DNA of 64,000 nucleotides from Micropruina glycogenica (GTDB taxonomy: Bacteria > Actinomycetota > Actinomycetes > Propionibacteriales > Propionibacteriaceae). Positions 43,601 through 50,667 of this stretch are shown in pieces. The stretch lies in NCBI RefSeq assembly GCF_039524395.1, contig NZ_BAAAGO010000031.1; one strand, written 5' to 3'. A program made the position numbers and the translations under genes. The number at the start of each line of letters is the position of its first letter. Positions within the stretch are counted from its first letter, which is position 1. Below the pieces are notes generated by a model, which was given only the letters and a program-made list of their open reading frames with translations, searched no databases and had not been told where the DNA came from.

Positions 43601-44400
43601 AGGGTCGGGTTGGTCTTCGACAACTGCCAGATACCGCCCGAGGCCGTCCGGTTGGTGTTGCCGGACCCGACCATGAAGTCCTCGGTCGAGGTGTAGGTCT
43701 GGCCGCTCTGCAGTTGCGGCGTCTGGAACTGGTAGGCCGTGGTCTGCGAGTTCGTGCCGTCCCCCTCGCCGGTGCGCAGGGTCTGGTTCAACAGCCAGCC
43801 GCTGGGTGCCGAGATGGCCTTCACGTAGAAGCGGGCATTGCGGTTCGCCCCGCCGGGCTGGGTGTTCGGGACGGTGAAGTTGCAGTCGCCGTCTGCGTCA
43901 GATGTGCAGGTGTAGGACGGCGTCGTGGCGGTGGTCGTCGTATACAGGCCGAGCACCACGCCGGCCAGGCCCGTCACTCCGCTCACCCCGGTGCGGTTGC
44001 CGCCCACCTTGACGTTGACGATGCTCGAGTTGGTCGGAGGTGCCGGGATGGCCGCGGCGCTGATCCCGGTGCCGGCCGACGGCTTGCCCGAGGCGATCAC
44101 CGAGGACTCCCCCGAGGGGGTGACCGTCTTACCCGTCGGGCTCGCGGTGGCGCTGGCCGTTGCAGACGGCTCGGCCGAAGCTGTAGTGGAGGGCTTGGGT
44201 TCGGCGGTGGCAATAGCGGTGTCCGACGGCGTTGCGGTGGGCGACGAGTCGTCGCGGGCCGCCGGGGTTGCGGGGTCCGAAGGACTCGGTGTGGGATCGG
44301 CCCACGCGGCGGTCGGGAGCCCACCGAACGTGACGAATACCGCCAGGGCACCAATCAGCGATTGGCGAACCCGCAATCGGCGGGTGCGGGCAGAAAGCAC
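37633..44400 (-). CDS. Giant LPXTG-anchored surface protein with vWA and CnaB-like repeats
   Basis: 2255 residues from GTG 44400 (GAGGGGGAT upstream). Order: signal peptide about 1-30 (RTRRLRVRQSLIGALAVFVTF), Pro/Ser/Thr-rich region to about 105, a beta domain, then a vWA domain at about 268-475 with MIDAS sequence DLSGSVG. Two further beta modules follow, then twelve repeats of about 90-110 residues (about 720-1935), each with LTLVKxV, an LSE/LTE-G segment and CTITNT. Two DUF11-like domains, LPQTG at 2220-2224, a membrane helix and RRRRRD complete it. The Lys/Glu/Asn positions in each repeat are those of CnaB/SpaA domains that form internal isopeptide bonds. It is probably an adhesin or fibrous wall protein attached by sortase. 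Confidence 0.92.
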   Translation of the reverse strand: MLSARTRRLRVRQSLIGALAVFVTFGGLPTAAWADPTPSPSDPATPAARDDSSPTATPSDTAIATAEPKPSTTASAEPSATASATASPTGKTVTPSGESSVIASGKPSAGTGISAAAIPAPPTNSSIVNVKVGGNRTGVSGVTGLAGVVLGLYTTTTATTPSYTCTSDADGDCNFTVPNTQPGGANRNARFYVKAISAPSGWLLNQTLRTGEGDGTNSQTTAYQFQTPQLQSGQTYTSTEDFMVGSGNTNRTASGGIWQLSKTNPTLPTSCGLDVALLLDLSGSVGSQVTALRGAADTLVNALQGTPSRMSLFSFSGGTPADNASQNYPALTSVATAAQGTAFKARYSTWTAGGGTNWDVGLAAVANATDVPDIVIIITDGNPTFYNNPASGPGDFTRLREVENGIFSANAIRSQGARVIALGVGAGVSDSATAQNLAAISGPTAYNGSNGAVADYYQAATYGAAGTALRNLALGNCTGSVSVTKMIVPSANTGENISGATVAGAGWTFAGSSSNSAIGGLPASRTTIGDGTGTVNFPLTFPGGTSSAPVTVTETQQSGYTLVTQSSQNAVCTNLTTGAAVTITNTTLGFTVNAPSSAAISCTMYNRAPQPPATIQVDKTWTINGTSYLNGNQPGDFQAQLTLTGPNGAAASNQGWGVVRTGYSIGNTATVAETVTMPELCTLTSSTIVRTGSTTSSALPYTATLSTATNTFMVTNVVTCTARLTLVKEVVGGTALPTAWNLQAVAPTGALAGPNGASDSAAATNVVVTPGVVYQLRESGGPPEYVQDDNRTNLESNPLSTGSMACVEIDAAGNVVPGFADGINGGVRVPLGSRVRCTATNRTAELRLVKEVINNNGGTATPANWNLTATPTGTFPSGLLPVTRPGATATDAQYFTVRPGVSYALSETGPTGYANTSIQCSIEGGARVNATNVTLTAGQRGTCYLVNDDQPTQLTLVKVVNNGTTGATAVPANWTMTASGPTTVTGPGNSAAVTNQTVNAGTYTLSESGGPAGYTASTWSCTGGTLTGNSLVLPNGASATCTITNTAIQPRLTLVKVVDNGTTGATTAATAWTLTAAGPSTITGATGSGTVTNAAVPVGTFNLSEAGPAGYTASNWVCTGAASTTATSVTLALASSATCTITNTAIAPRLTLVKQVVNANGGTALPTAWTLTGTGPVTVTGTSGSAAVTNAAVQVGAYALTETDGPPGYTASAWTCTGATLTNSTVTLALGSNATCTITNTDQPARLTLVKVVDNGTTGATAVPANWTLSATGPATVSGPGNSAAVTNQSVPAGSYTLQEAGGPAGYTPSSWSCVGGTLAAGAVTVPNGGNVTCTITNTAIAPRLTLVKQVVNANGGTAVPTAWQLTATSAASAITGQTGSAAVTNAVVPVGVYTLSEAGPTGYTASAWSCTGATVSGSTVTITAGSNVTCTIVNTDQPALLTLVKVVDNGDTGATATPADWTLSAAGSITVTGAGNSAEVTAQTVPAGNYTLSETDGPSGYTASAWNCGTATVTGSTVTVPNGGDVTCTITNTAVAPTLTLVKVVDNGNTGATTAATAWTLTADGPSRISGATGSASVTDATANVGTYQLSESTIPGYSASAWVCTGGTGSTESSVTLAAGSNATCTITNTAIAPTLTLVKQVQNNYGGTAIATDWTLTGVGPLSISGVSGSPAVTGAVVQTGVYNLSEAGGPGGYAAGEWNCGDADLTGAAVTVPLGTDVTCTIVNSDLPAQLTLVKVVDANNSGTTRVPADWTLTATPQGITGQDPVSGNGDPATPGGVDAVEVFAGNYQLSETGPAGFDGSLWQCTGGVVADDVVTVPNAGNVTCTITNTAVAPTLTLVKQIDDPNNMGTAVATDWTLSASGPSPINGVTGSPAVTAAAVEVGEYTLSESGPANYTASDWRCVAADQSPVAVTDDAVTLAEGDNVTCTVVNTPVPPQWAISKSSNPLSGSTVQPGDEITYTVTVIRGDGVDPQNVVVNDDLSAVLNNATLVTGPTTTAGTASITGSALTWTVPVLDSPFVTVTYTVRVNDDAWNVTLRNQVTSPGSSPCVPVGDDARRALGLAVTPLDVPWEDGECPTTTQHYTPSWSLQKTSDPASGSTVAVGSTITYTLTVTNTSAEATLTGASVTDDLSDVLQHASLGAVGAGGSVTGNTLTWAVPDLAPGEQATLSYTVNVNTDAYDVSFRNVATPGPGGECTVCTTTHETPPKPDGPNPPLPQTGTNASLEGVLIGLLLSLGGVGALVVARRRRRD
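38590..42240 (-). repeat. Twelve tandem CnaB/SpaA-like coding repeats
   Basis: The DNA for the LTLVK modules recurs every 260-330 bp, with the same CCAGGGTCAG and GTGCAGGT type stretches on the plus strand. Units alternate between two subtypes (VVDNGTTGAT and QVVNANGGTA), consistent with duplication of a two-module unit. Confidence 0.85.
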
Positions 44401-44543
44401 GACGAAATCCCCCTCAACGACACAACTGTCCCCACGGCGACGTGGGGACGGTCGTAAGACTAAGCGAATCTCGGCATGACAACGAAGGTTGCTGAACACT
44501 TGGTTGAGATCTACTAGGGAAACACGCTTCATCAGACGACGAT

Positions 44544-44561
44544 CGTTATCAAACCGTTATC
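44544..44561. promoter_or_regulatory. Direct repeat CGTTATC-N4-CGTTATC upstream of the surface-protein gene
   Basis: Two identical 7-mers spaced 11 bp start to start, on one face of the helix, in the AT-richer region shared by the surface-protein gene and xseA. This is the usual layout for OmpR-family response regulators. Confidence 0.4.
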
Positions 44562-44627
44562 GCTCTCACGACAAATCGTGCCGCGCGGGAAGCGGAGGCA
44601 TGAATCGCCCACCCCAGACGCCGAGAC

Positions 44628-44633
44628 TAGGGT
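44628..44633 (+). promoter_or_regulatory. -10 box TAGGGT for leaderless xseA
   Basis: TAGGGT ends 7 nt before the GTG at 44641. Confidence 0.5.
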
Positions 44634-44640
44634 GCCTTAA

Positions 44641-45870
44641 GTGAGCCTGCAGTCGAGCCCCGATCAGCCCCAGCCGCTGCGCGTGGTGGTGCAGCAGACC
44701 AAGGCCTGGGTCGAGCGCTGCGGCACCGTGTGGGTGACCGGCCAACTCATCGAACTCAAGCGCCGGTCCGGGGCCGTCACGCACTTTCTGACCCTGCGCG
44801 ACGCGGTGGCAGAGGTGTCGATGTCGGTGACCGCGTCGACCGCCGTGCTCGACGCTGCCGGGCCGTTGGCCGAGGGCATGGAGGTGGTCGCGCTGGTGCG
44901 GCCCACGGTCTGGACGCGCAACGGCTCGCTCAACTTCGAGTGCACCGACCTGCGCACCGCCGGTGAAGGCCGGCTGCTGGCCGCGATCGAGCAACGCAAG
45001 CGCATGCTGCAGGCCGAGGGGCTGTTCGATCCGGCCCGCAAGCGTGCACTGCCGTTTCTGCCCCGCGGCGTCGGCCTGGTCACCGGCCAGGGCAGCGCCG
45101 CCGAGCGCGACGTGCTGCAGGTGGCCCGACTCCGCTGGCCGGGGGTGCGGTTCGTCGTCCGGCACGCGGTGATGCAGGGCCAGGGTTGCGTCGAGGACGT
45201 CCGCGAGGCGCTGGGGGTGCTTGATCGCGATCCGAGCGTCGACGTGATCGTGGTGGCCCGCGGCGGGGGTTCGGTGCAGGACCTGCTGCCGTTCTCGGAC
45301 GAGTCGCTGGCCAGGGCGGTGTTCGCCTGCCGCACCCCCGTGATCAGTGCGATCGGCCACGAGCCCGACACCCCGATCATCGACCTGGTCGCCGACGTGC
45401 GGGCGGCCACCCCCACCGACGCCGCCAAGCGGGTGGTGCCCGACGTGGCGAACGAGCGGGCGATGGCGAGCCAGGCCGTGCAGCGACTGCGTGGGGCGAT
45501 GCTGCGCCTGATCGACCGCGAGGTGCAGACCGTCCACGCCCTGCGCAGTCGGCCGGTGCTCGCCGACCCATTGGGGCCGCTCACCGTACAAAGCGACCGA
45601 CTGGACGAGCTGCGGCGGCGCTGCCGACGGGCCGCCCTGGTGCGGTTGCGTGAGGACGCCACATGGGTTGAGCACACGCTGAGCCGGGTGCGCGCGCTGT
45701 CACCGCGGGCGACGCTGCTGCGCGGATACGCAATTCTGAGCGACGCCGACGGGCTGACCATCGATTCGACCGCGGCCGTCGAAACCGGACAGGTGCTGAG
45801 GGCGATGCTGGCCGATGGCACACTGCACGCGCAGGTCACCGAGGTGGACCGCAGAGAGGACCCAGCATGA
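44641..45870 (+). CDS. xseA: Exodeoxyribonuclease VII large subunit
   Basis: 409-residue subunit of the single-strand-specific exonuclease. The N-terminal OB-fold (VWVTGQLIELKRRSGAVTHFLTLRD) is followed by the catalytic core with LITGQGSAAERDVLQ-type and VARGGGSVQDLLPF motifs and SAIGHEPDTPIIDLVADVRAATPTDAA. GTG 44641 with a -10 box 7 nt upstream. The stop overlaps the xseB start (ATGA), ensuring balanced synthesis. Confidence 0.95.
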   Translation: MSLQSSPDQPQPLRVVVQQTKAWVERCGTVWVTGQLIELKRRSGAVTHFLTLRDAVAEVSMSVTASTAVLDAAGPLAEGMEVVALVRPTVWTRNGSLNFECTDLRTAGEGRLLAAIEQRKRMLQAEGLFDPARKRALPFLPRGVGLVTGQGSAAERDVLQVARLRWPGVRFVVRHAVMQGQGCVEDVREALGVLDRDPSVDVIVVARGGGSVQDLLPFSDESLARAVFACRTPVISAIGHEPDTPIIDLVADVRAATPTDAAKRVVPDVANERAMASQAVQRLRGAMLRLIDREVQTVHALRSRPVLADPLGPLTVQSDRLDELRRRCRRAALVRLREDATWVEHTLSRVRALSPRATLLRGYAILSDADGLTIDSTAAVETGQVLRAMLADGTLHAQVTEVDRREDPA

Positions 45871-46085
45871 CCGAGCAGACCCTCACCTACGAGCAGGCCA
45901 GGCAGCGCCTGGTCGAGGTGGTGCAGCAGCTCGAGTCGGGCTCGGTGCCGCTGTCGGCGGCGATGGAGCTGTGGCAAGAGGGCGAGTCGCTCGCCCGGCG
46001 CTGCCAGGAGTGGCTGGACGGCGCGCGCACCCGCATCGAGCAGACCCAGAGCGTCGAAGCGCAAGAATCTGCGGCTGATCAGTAA
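45867..46085 (+). CDS. xseB: Exodeoxyribonuclease VII small subunit
   Basis: 72 residues, helical hairpin with the family pattern TYEQARQRLVEVVQQLESGSVPLSAAMELWQEGESLARRCQEWLDGA. It overlaps xseA by 4 nt and is part of the same enzyme complex. Confidence 0.94.
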   Translation: MTEQTLTYEQARQRLVEVVQQLESGSVPLSAAMELWQEGESLARRCQEWLDGARTRIEQTQSVEAQESAADQ

Positions 46086-46125
46086 CGACTGCGCGATACC
46101 TTTCGCCCAGTTCTGATCGAACGAT

Positions 46126-46143
46126 CGATTCATATGCGAATCG
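46126..46143. promoter_or_regulatory. CGATTC-N6-GAATCG palindrome upstream of the 36-aa gene
   Basis: Perfect 6-bp inverted repeat centred about 35 bp upstream of the extended -10 box at 46165-46173, where an activator or repressor would bind. Confidence 0.45.
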
Positions 46144-46164
46144 TCCAAGATACCGGTAGGCTTG

Positions 46165-46173
46165 TGGTATATT
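46165..46173 (+). promoter_or_regulatory. Extended -10 promoter TGGTATATT
   Basis: An extended -10 (TGn plus TATATT) lies 7 nt before the ATG at 46181. No good -35 hexamer is seen, as often with extended -10 promoters. One of the most AT-rich spots in the window. Confidence 0.65.
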
Positions 46174-46180
46174 AGTCTCC

Positions 46181-46291
46181 ATGACCACGAAGCTTCCCGG
46201 AGGTGAACCAATGAGCACGCTCGATCGCTGGCTGGCTTCCCTCAGGATGATCACGGTGCAGGACATGCGCATTCAGCGCGACCTGCGCTGA
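46181..46291 (+). CDS. Previously unlisted small gene, 36 aa
   Basis: A 36-residue frame begins MTTKLPGGEP at 46181, directly downstream of an extended -10 box, so it would be translated from a leaderless mRNA. A second in-frame ATG at 46211 has a strong GGAGGTGA ribosome-binding site (46199-46206) and gives a 26-residue form, beginning MSTLDRWLAS and ending IQRDLR. The product is basic and amphipathic. A strong terminator lies 36 nt after the stop, making a self-contained transcript of about 180 nt. It could be a small regulatory or membrane-associated peptide, or a leader peptide. No family recognised. Confidence 0.55.
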   Translation: MTTKLPGGEPMSTLDRWLASLRMITVQDMRIQRDLR

Positions 46292-46327
46292 GGGACCCCG
46301 AGCCCGGCCAAGCACGCGTAGTATCCG

Positions 46328-46356
46328 CGCCCCTTCGTTCATCGAACGAGGGGGCG
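46328..46356 (+). terminator. Strong intrinsic terminator
   Basis: A 13-bp stem (CGCCCCTTCGTTC with GAACGAGGGGGCG, one G-U pair) and a 3-nt loop, followed by TTCT. It closes the 36-aa gene transcript and insulates the following lipoprotein gene. Confidence 0.75.
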
Positions 46357-46364
46357 TTCTCGCT

Positions 46365-46384
46365 GGTCGAGCCTGTCGAGACCC
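46365..46384. repeat. Dispersed GGTCGAGCCTGTCGAGACCC repeat
   Basis: Member of the intergenic family at 13885 and elsewhere, directly after the terminator and directly before the -10 box of the lipoprotein gene. Confidence 0.7.
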
Positions 46385-46399
46385 GGGTAGCGTCGAGGC

Positions 46400-46918
46400 G
46401 TGAACCTCAGGCCCGCCGTCGTGTGCGCGTGCCTGGTGCTGGTCGGCTGCAGCGCACCGGCGGTCAACGCGCCGGAGACCGCGACGAGCACCACCGCGAG
46501 CCCGGCACCCACCACGACCACGACGGCCACCACGACGGCCTACTCGACCGCTCGCTTCGCCACCACGCACCGCTGGCCCGACGGCCTGTCGATCAAGGTC
46601 GGCAAGCCGGCGCCGTTCGTGCCCAGCGGCTGGGTGCGCGAGGTGAACGCCTTCACCCAGTTTCGGGCGCTCACCGTCACCGTGGCCAATCGCACCGGCG
46701 CCACGTTCGATCTGCGCGACCTGCAGATCGTCGGACGCTCCGGCGGACGTGCAGCCGACCCCGTCCATGATCCCGGCAAGGTCGGCCCCGCGCCGCCGGC
46801 GAAGGTGGGCAAGGGCAAGACCGTCACGTTTCGCATCGCCCTGGGGGTGAAGAAGGCGGACGACCTGCAACTGCAGGTCACCCCCGACGCCGACCACCAG
46901 CCGGTGGTGTTCCGCTGA
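46400..46918 (+). CDS. Lipoprotein of unknown function (DUF4352-like)
   Basis: 172 residues. The signal peptide ends in the lipobox LVGC with Cys17 as acylation site; a Thr/Ala/Pro linker (about 27-48) leads to a beta-sandwich domain (TVTVANRTGATFDLRDLQIVGRSGG, VTFRIALGVKKADDLQLQV) like the DUF4352 telomeric-repeat-factor fold of secreted lipoproteins. GTG 46400 has TAGCGT 6 nt upstream (leaderless). Membrane-anchored, outside the cell. Confidence 0.82.
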   Translation: MNLRPAVVCACLVLVGCSAPAVNAPETATSTTASPAPTTTTTATTTAYSTARFATTHRWPDGLSIKVGKPAPFVPSGWVREVNAFTQFRALTVTVANRTGATFDLRDLQIVGRSGGRAADPVHDPGKVGPAPPAKVGKGKTVTFRIALGVKKADDLQLQVTPDADHQPVVFR

Positions 46919-47048
46919 CCCGTAATGGAGACGGTTCCGATCATCGTTCACCTCGAGAGTAAAACCCGTAGTCAAACCGCTACAGAACAGGCAAGGGTGG
47001 GGCCCCTCGTCCGTCCCCGTTACCGTTCACCGAGCCTGACGAGACCGA

Positions 47049-47068
47049 GTTTCGACACGCTCAACCAA
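47049..47068. repeat. Dispersed GTTTCGACACGCTCAACCAA repeat
   Basis: Element of the family at 13885, followed at 47087-47096 by a GAGCTCGACC half, in the 190-bp gap between the lipoprotein and acs ends. No gene in the gap. Confidence 0.65.
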
Positions 47069-47106
47069 TCAAGTCGCGGTCAGGACGAGCTCGACCAGCG
47101 AAAGCC

Positions 47107-48996
47107 CTAGTCCTCGAGTGTGGTGAGGTCGCCCTCGTCCTGACCCAACGCGCGCGCCTTGAGCACCCGGCGCATGATCTTGCCCGAGCGTGTCTTGGGC
47201 AGCTTGTCGGGAAAGTCGATGGCGTCGGGCTTGGCGATCGGCGACAGGTGCGCGGCCACGTGCTTGCGCAGTTCCTCGCCGAGTTCCTTCGACCCCTCCA
47301 CGCCCACGCGCAGGGTGACGAACGCGTGGATGGCCTGGCCCTTCACCTCGTGCGGCAGGCCGACGACCGCCGCCTCGGTGACGTCCGGATGCGACACCAG
47401 CGCCGACTCCACCTCGGCGGTGCCGAGCCGGTGCCCGGAGACGTTGATCACGTCGTCGGTGCGGCCGATGATCCACAGGTAGCCGTCGGCGTCCTTGCGC
47501 GCAGCGTCGCCGGCCAGGTACACCCCGGGGTACTTGGCCCAGTAGGTGTTCACGAACCGTTCGTCGTCGCCGTACAGGGTGCGGAACATCGCCGGCCACG
47601 GGTTCTTCAGCACCAGGAAACCCTCGTCGCCGTCCGGCACCTCGTCGCCGGCCTCGTTGTAGATGGCGGCGTCCTGACCGAAGAACGGCTTGCCCGCCGA
47701 GCCCGGCTTCTGCGGCTCGCCCGGCACCTGGGTGATCTGGAACATGCCGGTCTCGGTCTGCCACCAGGTGTCGATCACCGGGCAGCGCTCCTTGCCGATC
47801 ACCCGATGGAACCACTTCCACGCCTCGGGGTTTATCGGCTCGCCGACGGTGCCCAGCAGCCGCAGGGAGCTCAGGTCGTGCCGGTTGGGCCATGCCTCGC
47901 CGAACCGCATCAGCGACCGGATCGCCGTCGGTGCGGTGTAGAACTGCGTGATGCCGTAGTACTCGACCAGTTGCCACCAGCGGGACGGGTAGGGGTACGT
48001 CGGTCCGCCCTCGAACAGGAACGTGGTGGCGCCGGTGAGCAGCGGGCCGTACACCAGGTAGGAGTGCCCGGTCACCCAGCCCGGGTCGGCGGTACACCAC
48101 CAGCGATCCTCGGCGCGCATGTCGAAGCTGTACTTCAGCGTGGTGTAGGTGCCCACCATGTAGCCGCCGTGGGTGTGCAGGATCGCCTTCGGCTTACCCG
48201 TCGAGCCCGAGGTGTACAGAATGTAGAGCGGGTGTTCAGAATCGAGCTTCTCGGTTTCGCACTTGCCCTTGGCGATCGGCAGCGCCTGCAGGTCGTGGTA
48301 CCAGTGGTCGCGCAGCGGGTCCATGGTCACCTCGCTGCCGGTGCGTTTCACCACGATCACGTTTTCGACCGTCGGTGAGAACCGAACCGCCTTGTCGACG
48401 ATCTCTTTCAGCGGAAAGACGCTGCCGTTGATCCACGACCCGTCGGCGGTGATGACCAGTTTCGACTGCGAGTCGTCGATGCGGTCGGTCAGCGCGTCCG
48501 AAGAGAACCCGGCGAAGATCACCGAATGGACGGCGCCGATCTTGGCGCAGGCGAGCATGGCGAAGAACACCTCGGGGATGCGCGGCAGGTAGATGGTGAT
48601 GCGGTCGCCCTTGACCACGCCCATCGCCTTCAGCACGTTCGCCATCATGTTGACCTGGCGGTTGAGTGAGAAGTAGCTGAAGGTGCGGCGCTCCTGGCCG
48701 TCCTCGCTCTGCCAGATCAGGGCCAGCTTGTTCTTGTTGGGCCCCTTGAGGTGCCGATCGAGGCAGTTGTGCACGATGTTGACCTCGGCACCGGTGAACC
48801 ACTTGAAGAACGGTGCCTTCGAGCGGTCGAGCACCGCGTTCCACGGCTTGAACCATTCCAGTTCATTGGCCCGATCGGCCCAGAACTTGTCGGGGTCGGC
48901 CAGCGCCTCGGCGCGCAGCGCGTCGGCGTCGGGTACGTGGGAGTTGATCGCGATCGAGGGGTCGGGGTAGACGACATCGCCTTCGAGGTCAGCCAT
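47107..48996 (-). CDS. acs: Acetyl-CoA synthetase
   Basis: 629-residue AMP-forming acetate:CoA ligase. ATP motif YTSGSTGKPKAI, the TWWQTETG acetate-site motif, GRTDDVINVSGHRL hinge and the acetylation-type lysine motif KTRSGKIMRR are all present. Uses acetate (possibly that made after pyruvate formate-lyase) to form acetyl-CoA for citrate synthase. ATG 48996 follows AGGAGATT. Transcribed alone; convergent with the lipoprotein gene. Confidence 0.96.
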   Translation of the reverse strand: MADLEGDVVYPDPSIAINSHVPDADALRAEALADPDKFWADRANELEWFKPWNAVLDRSKAPFFKWFTGAEVNIVHNCLDRHLKGPNKNKLALIWQSEDGQERRTFSYFSLNRQVNMMANVLKAMGVVKGDRITIYLPRIPEVFFAMLACAKIGAVHSVIFAGFSSDALTDRIDDSQSKLVITADGSWINGSVFPLKEIVDKAVRFSPTVENVIVVKRTGSEVTMDPLRDHWYHDLQALPIAKGKCETEKLDSEHPLYILYTSGSTGKPKAILHTHGGYMVGTYTTLKYSFDMRAEDRWWCTADPGWVTGHSYLVYGPLLTGATTFLFEGGPTYPYPSRWWQLVEYYGITQFYTAPTAIRSLMRFGEAWPNRHDLSSLRLLGTVGEPINPEAWKWFHRVIGKERCPVIDTWWQTETGMFQITQVPGEPQKPGSAGKPFFGQDAAIYNEAGDEVPDGDEGFLVLKNPWPAMFRTLYGDDERFVNTYWAKYPGVYLAGDAARKDADGYLWIIGRTDDVINVSGHRLGTAEVESALVSHPDVTEAAVVGLPHEVKGQAIHAFVTLRVGVEGSKELGEELRKHVAAHLSPIAKPDAIDFPDKLPKTRSGKIMRRVLKARALGQDEGDLTTLED

Positions 48997-49089
48997 GAGG
49001 TGAATCTCCTGGGTTGGCGCCGGGTTGGTGTGAAAGCGAGACTAACGGGGCCACGCACCCGGTGGAAGGGACGCTCCGGTGCGAGCCGG

Positions 49090-49656
49090 CTACTGGTCCC
49101 GCAACGTGGCGGCGAAGGTTTCCAGCTCGCTGTAGGCCACGTCGCCGCTGACCACCACCGTGCTGGCTTGGCCGGTGCGCACCAGCAGCCGGGTGCGGCC
49201 ATCAGGGCTCACGTAGCGCTGCCAGGGCACGTCGGCGATCACCGACTCGCCGTCGCTCACCGCGTCTTTCGACACCTCGCGAATCAGCCCGCGCGAATCG
49301 GTGTCGCGCTGATCGAGGCCCAGGTACATGCGGTCGGTGGTCAGGTAGCCCAGCTGCAGGGTGTTGCCCACCGCGGGCTGCTGGTTCAGCCCCGGCTGGC
49401 CCACCTTCGTCCACCGGGCCCGCACCACGGTCCAGCCGGCCGGAACGCTCGCGGGCACCGCGATCGCGTAGGGCGATTCGGCCTTGGCCGCGGCCACCAC
49501 CGGCTGCCAGTCGACGGCGGTGACCTGCGGTTCGGGAATACGGCTGAACCACCAGTAGATGAGCACGACGGGCAGCAGCAGAATGACCACCGCCATCACC
49601 ATTTGGGCGAAGGTTGGACTGGGACGACGGGCTGCCACCCGCCCATTGTTGCCCAC
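49090..49656 (-). CDS. DUF4245-family membrane-anchored protein
   Basis: About 188 residues: one N-terminal membrane helix (AQMVMAVVILLLPVVLIYWWF) and an extracytoplasmic domain with SVPAGWTVVRARW and a terminal ELETFAATLRD, the pattern of actinobacterial DUF4245 proteins of unknown function. I used GTG 49656; an ATG at 49671 would overlap the start codon of the divergent phosphatase gene and is less likely. Confidence 0.8.
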   Translation of the reverse strand: MGNNGRVAARRPSPTFAQMVMAVVILLLPVVLIYWWFSRIPEPQVTAVDWQPVVAAAKAESPYAIAVPASVPAGWTVVRARWTKVGQPGLNQQPAVGNTLQLGYLTTDRMYLGLDQRDTDSRGLIREVSKDAVSDGESVIADVPWQRYVSPDGRTRLLVRTGQASTVVVSGDVAYSELETFAATLRDQ

Positions 49657-49662
49657 TACGCT
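49657..49662 (+). promoter_or_regulatory. -10 box TACGCT for the leaderless PAP2 gene
   Basis: TACGCT lies 7 nt before ATG 49670. It overlaps the 5' end of the divergent DUF4245 gene. Confidence 0.45.
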
Positions 49663-49669
49663 CGATGCC

Positions 49670-50287
49670 ATGTCAGCGACCACCCGTGCGGCGCTCGGCG
49701 TGGCCGCTCTGGTGGCCGCGAACGTGGCGGCCGGACGCCTGATCACCGGCCCGCTACGCGACCTGCCGGCCGAGCATCGGCTCAACCACGACCTGCGGGC
49801 GCGCGGTGGCGATCGCACCACCACACTGGCCAACGCCCTGTCGCGCAGTTCGGACACCTCACGGGCGATCGCCCTGACCGGTCTGCTGCTGACCCGTGGA
49901 CGCGGCCGGGCCGCGGCCGTGCCCGGCCTGGCGATGGCTTTGGCGTCGGCCACCCACGTGATCAGTTCGGCCCTGGTGGGCCGCGAGCGTCCGGCGCTGG
50001 AACGACTGGGCACCCACCAACCCACCAGCAGCTTTCCCAGCGGACACGTGGGTGCGATGACCGCCCTGGCCGTGGTGCTGGGCCGGCTCGCCGAACCGCT
50101 CCCCCGCCCGGCGCGGGTGGTGGCACGCGCCGCTCTGGTGGCCTACCTGGGCGCGCTGGGCTGGTCGCGGCTCTACAACGGCCAGCACTACGCCAGTGAC
50201 GTGCTGGCCGGCTACGTGAACGGCGTGGCGTGTGGCCGAATGGCCAGGGCGGCCCTGACCGAGGACGCTCCCGAACGGATCGCCTGA
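49670..50287 (+). CDS. PAP2-family membrane phosphatase
   Basis: 205-residue type 2 phosphatidic acid phosphatase/undecaprenyl-pyrophosphatase-like protein with about six helices. Motifs: VGRERP (first), SSFPSGH (second) and SRLYNGQHYASD (third, with catalytic His and Asp). The first lysine of the KxxxxxxRP motif is replaced by Arg. It dephosphorylates a lipid phosphate at the membrane. Confidence 0.9.
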   Translation: MSATTRAALGVAALVAANVAAGRLITGPLRDLPAEHRLNHDLRARGGDRTTTLANALSRSSDTSRAIALTGLLLTRGRGRAAAVPGLAMALASATHVISSALVGRERPALERLGTHQPTSSFPSGHVGAMTALAVVLGRLAEPLPRPARVVARAALVAYLGALGWSRLYNGQHYASDVLAGYVNGVACGRMARAALTEDAPERIA

Positions 50288-50667
50288 GCCGAAGGCGGCG
50301 GATCCCCGGGCTCCAGTGACAGTCGCCCCCATGCGCACCGTGGTCGAGTTCTAGGCGCTGGCCCCGGATTCGGCGGTGTTGTGGCTGCGCTGCTGGGTAC
50401 CCCTGGTCGGCTGGTTCAGCCTGGTTACGGCATCAACGAACTGGCCGGTCACGTATCGACGCTGCTGGTGGGCCAGGAGATCCTGGGCACCACCATCATC
50501 GTGTTCGGCATCGTCGCCTGGGTGGCGTGCCTGGCGTTGGCGATCCACGGCCTCGCGCCCGCCCTGCACGCCGTGAGCGCACCCGAGGGCACCGCCGTCG
50601 CGGCACTGGCCGCCTCACTGCCGGGCGTCGCGTTGCCGTGCAGGGGTCACCGGGCCACGATAACGGC
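50288..50667. other. 380-bp gap with a possible membrane-protein remnant
   Basis: A plus-strand frame from about 50381 contains NELAGHVSTLLVGQEILGTT and one hydrophobic helix (IIVFGIVAWVACLALAIHGLA), protein-like in composition, but it has no clear start or ribosome-binding site and would run on into the following gene to 50746. It may be a decayed gene. I see nothing else here. Confidence 0.3.

Noticed and set aside
44401..44532. Longer N-terminus of the surface protein starting at 44532
   Set aside because: It would place 44 non-hydrophobic residues before a normal signal peptide; GTG 44400 has a ribosome-binding site.
46181..46360. Amino-acid attenuator leader peptide
   Set aside because: The peptide has no run of a regulatory amino acid, and no biosynthetic gene follows the terminator; a stand-alone small gene fits better.
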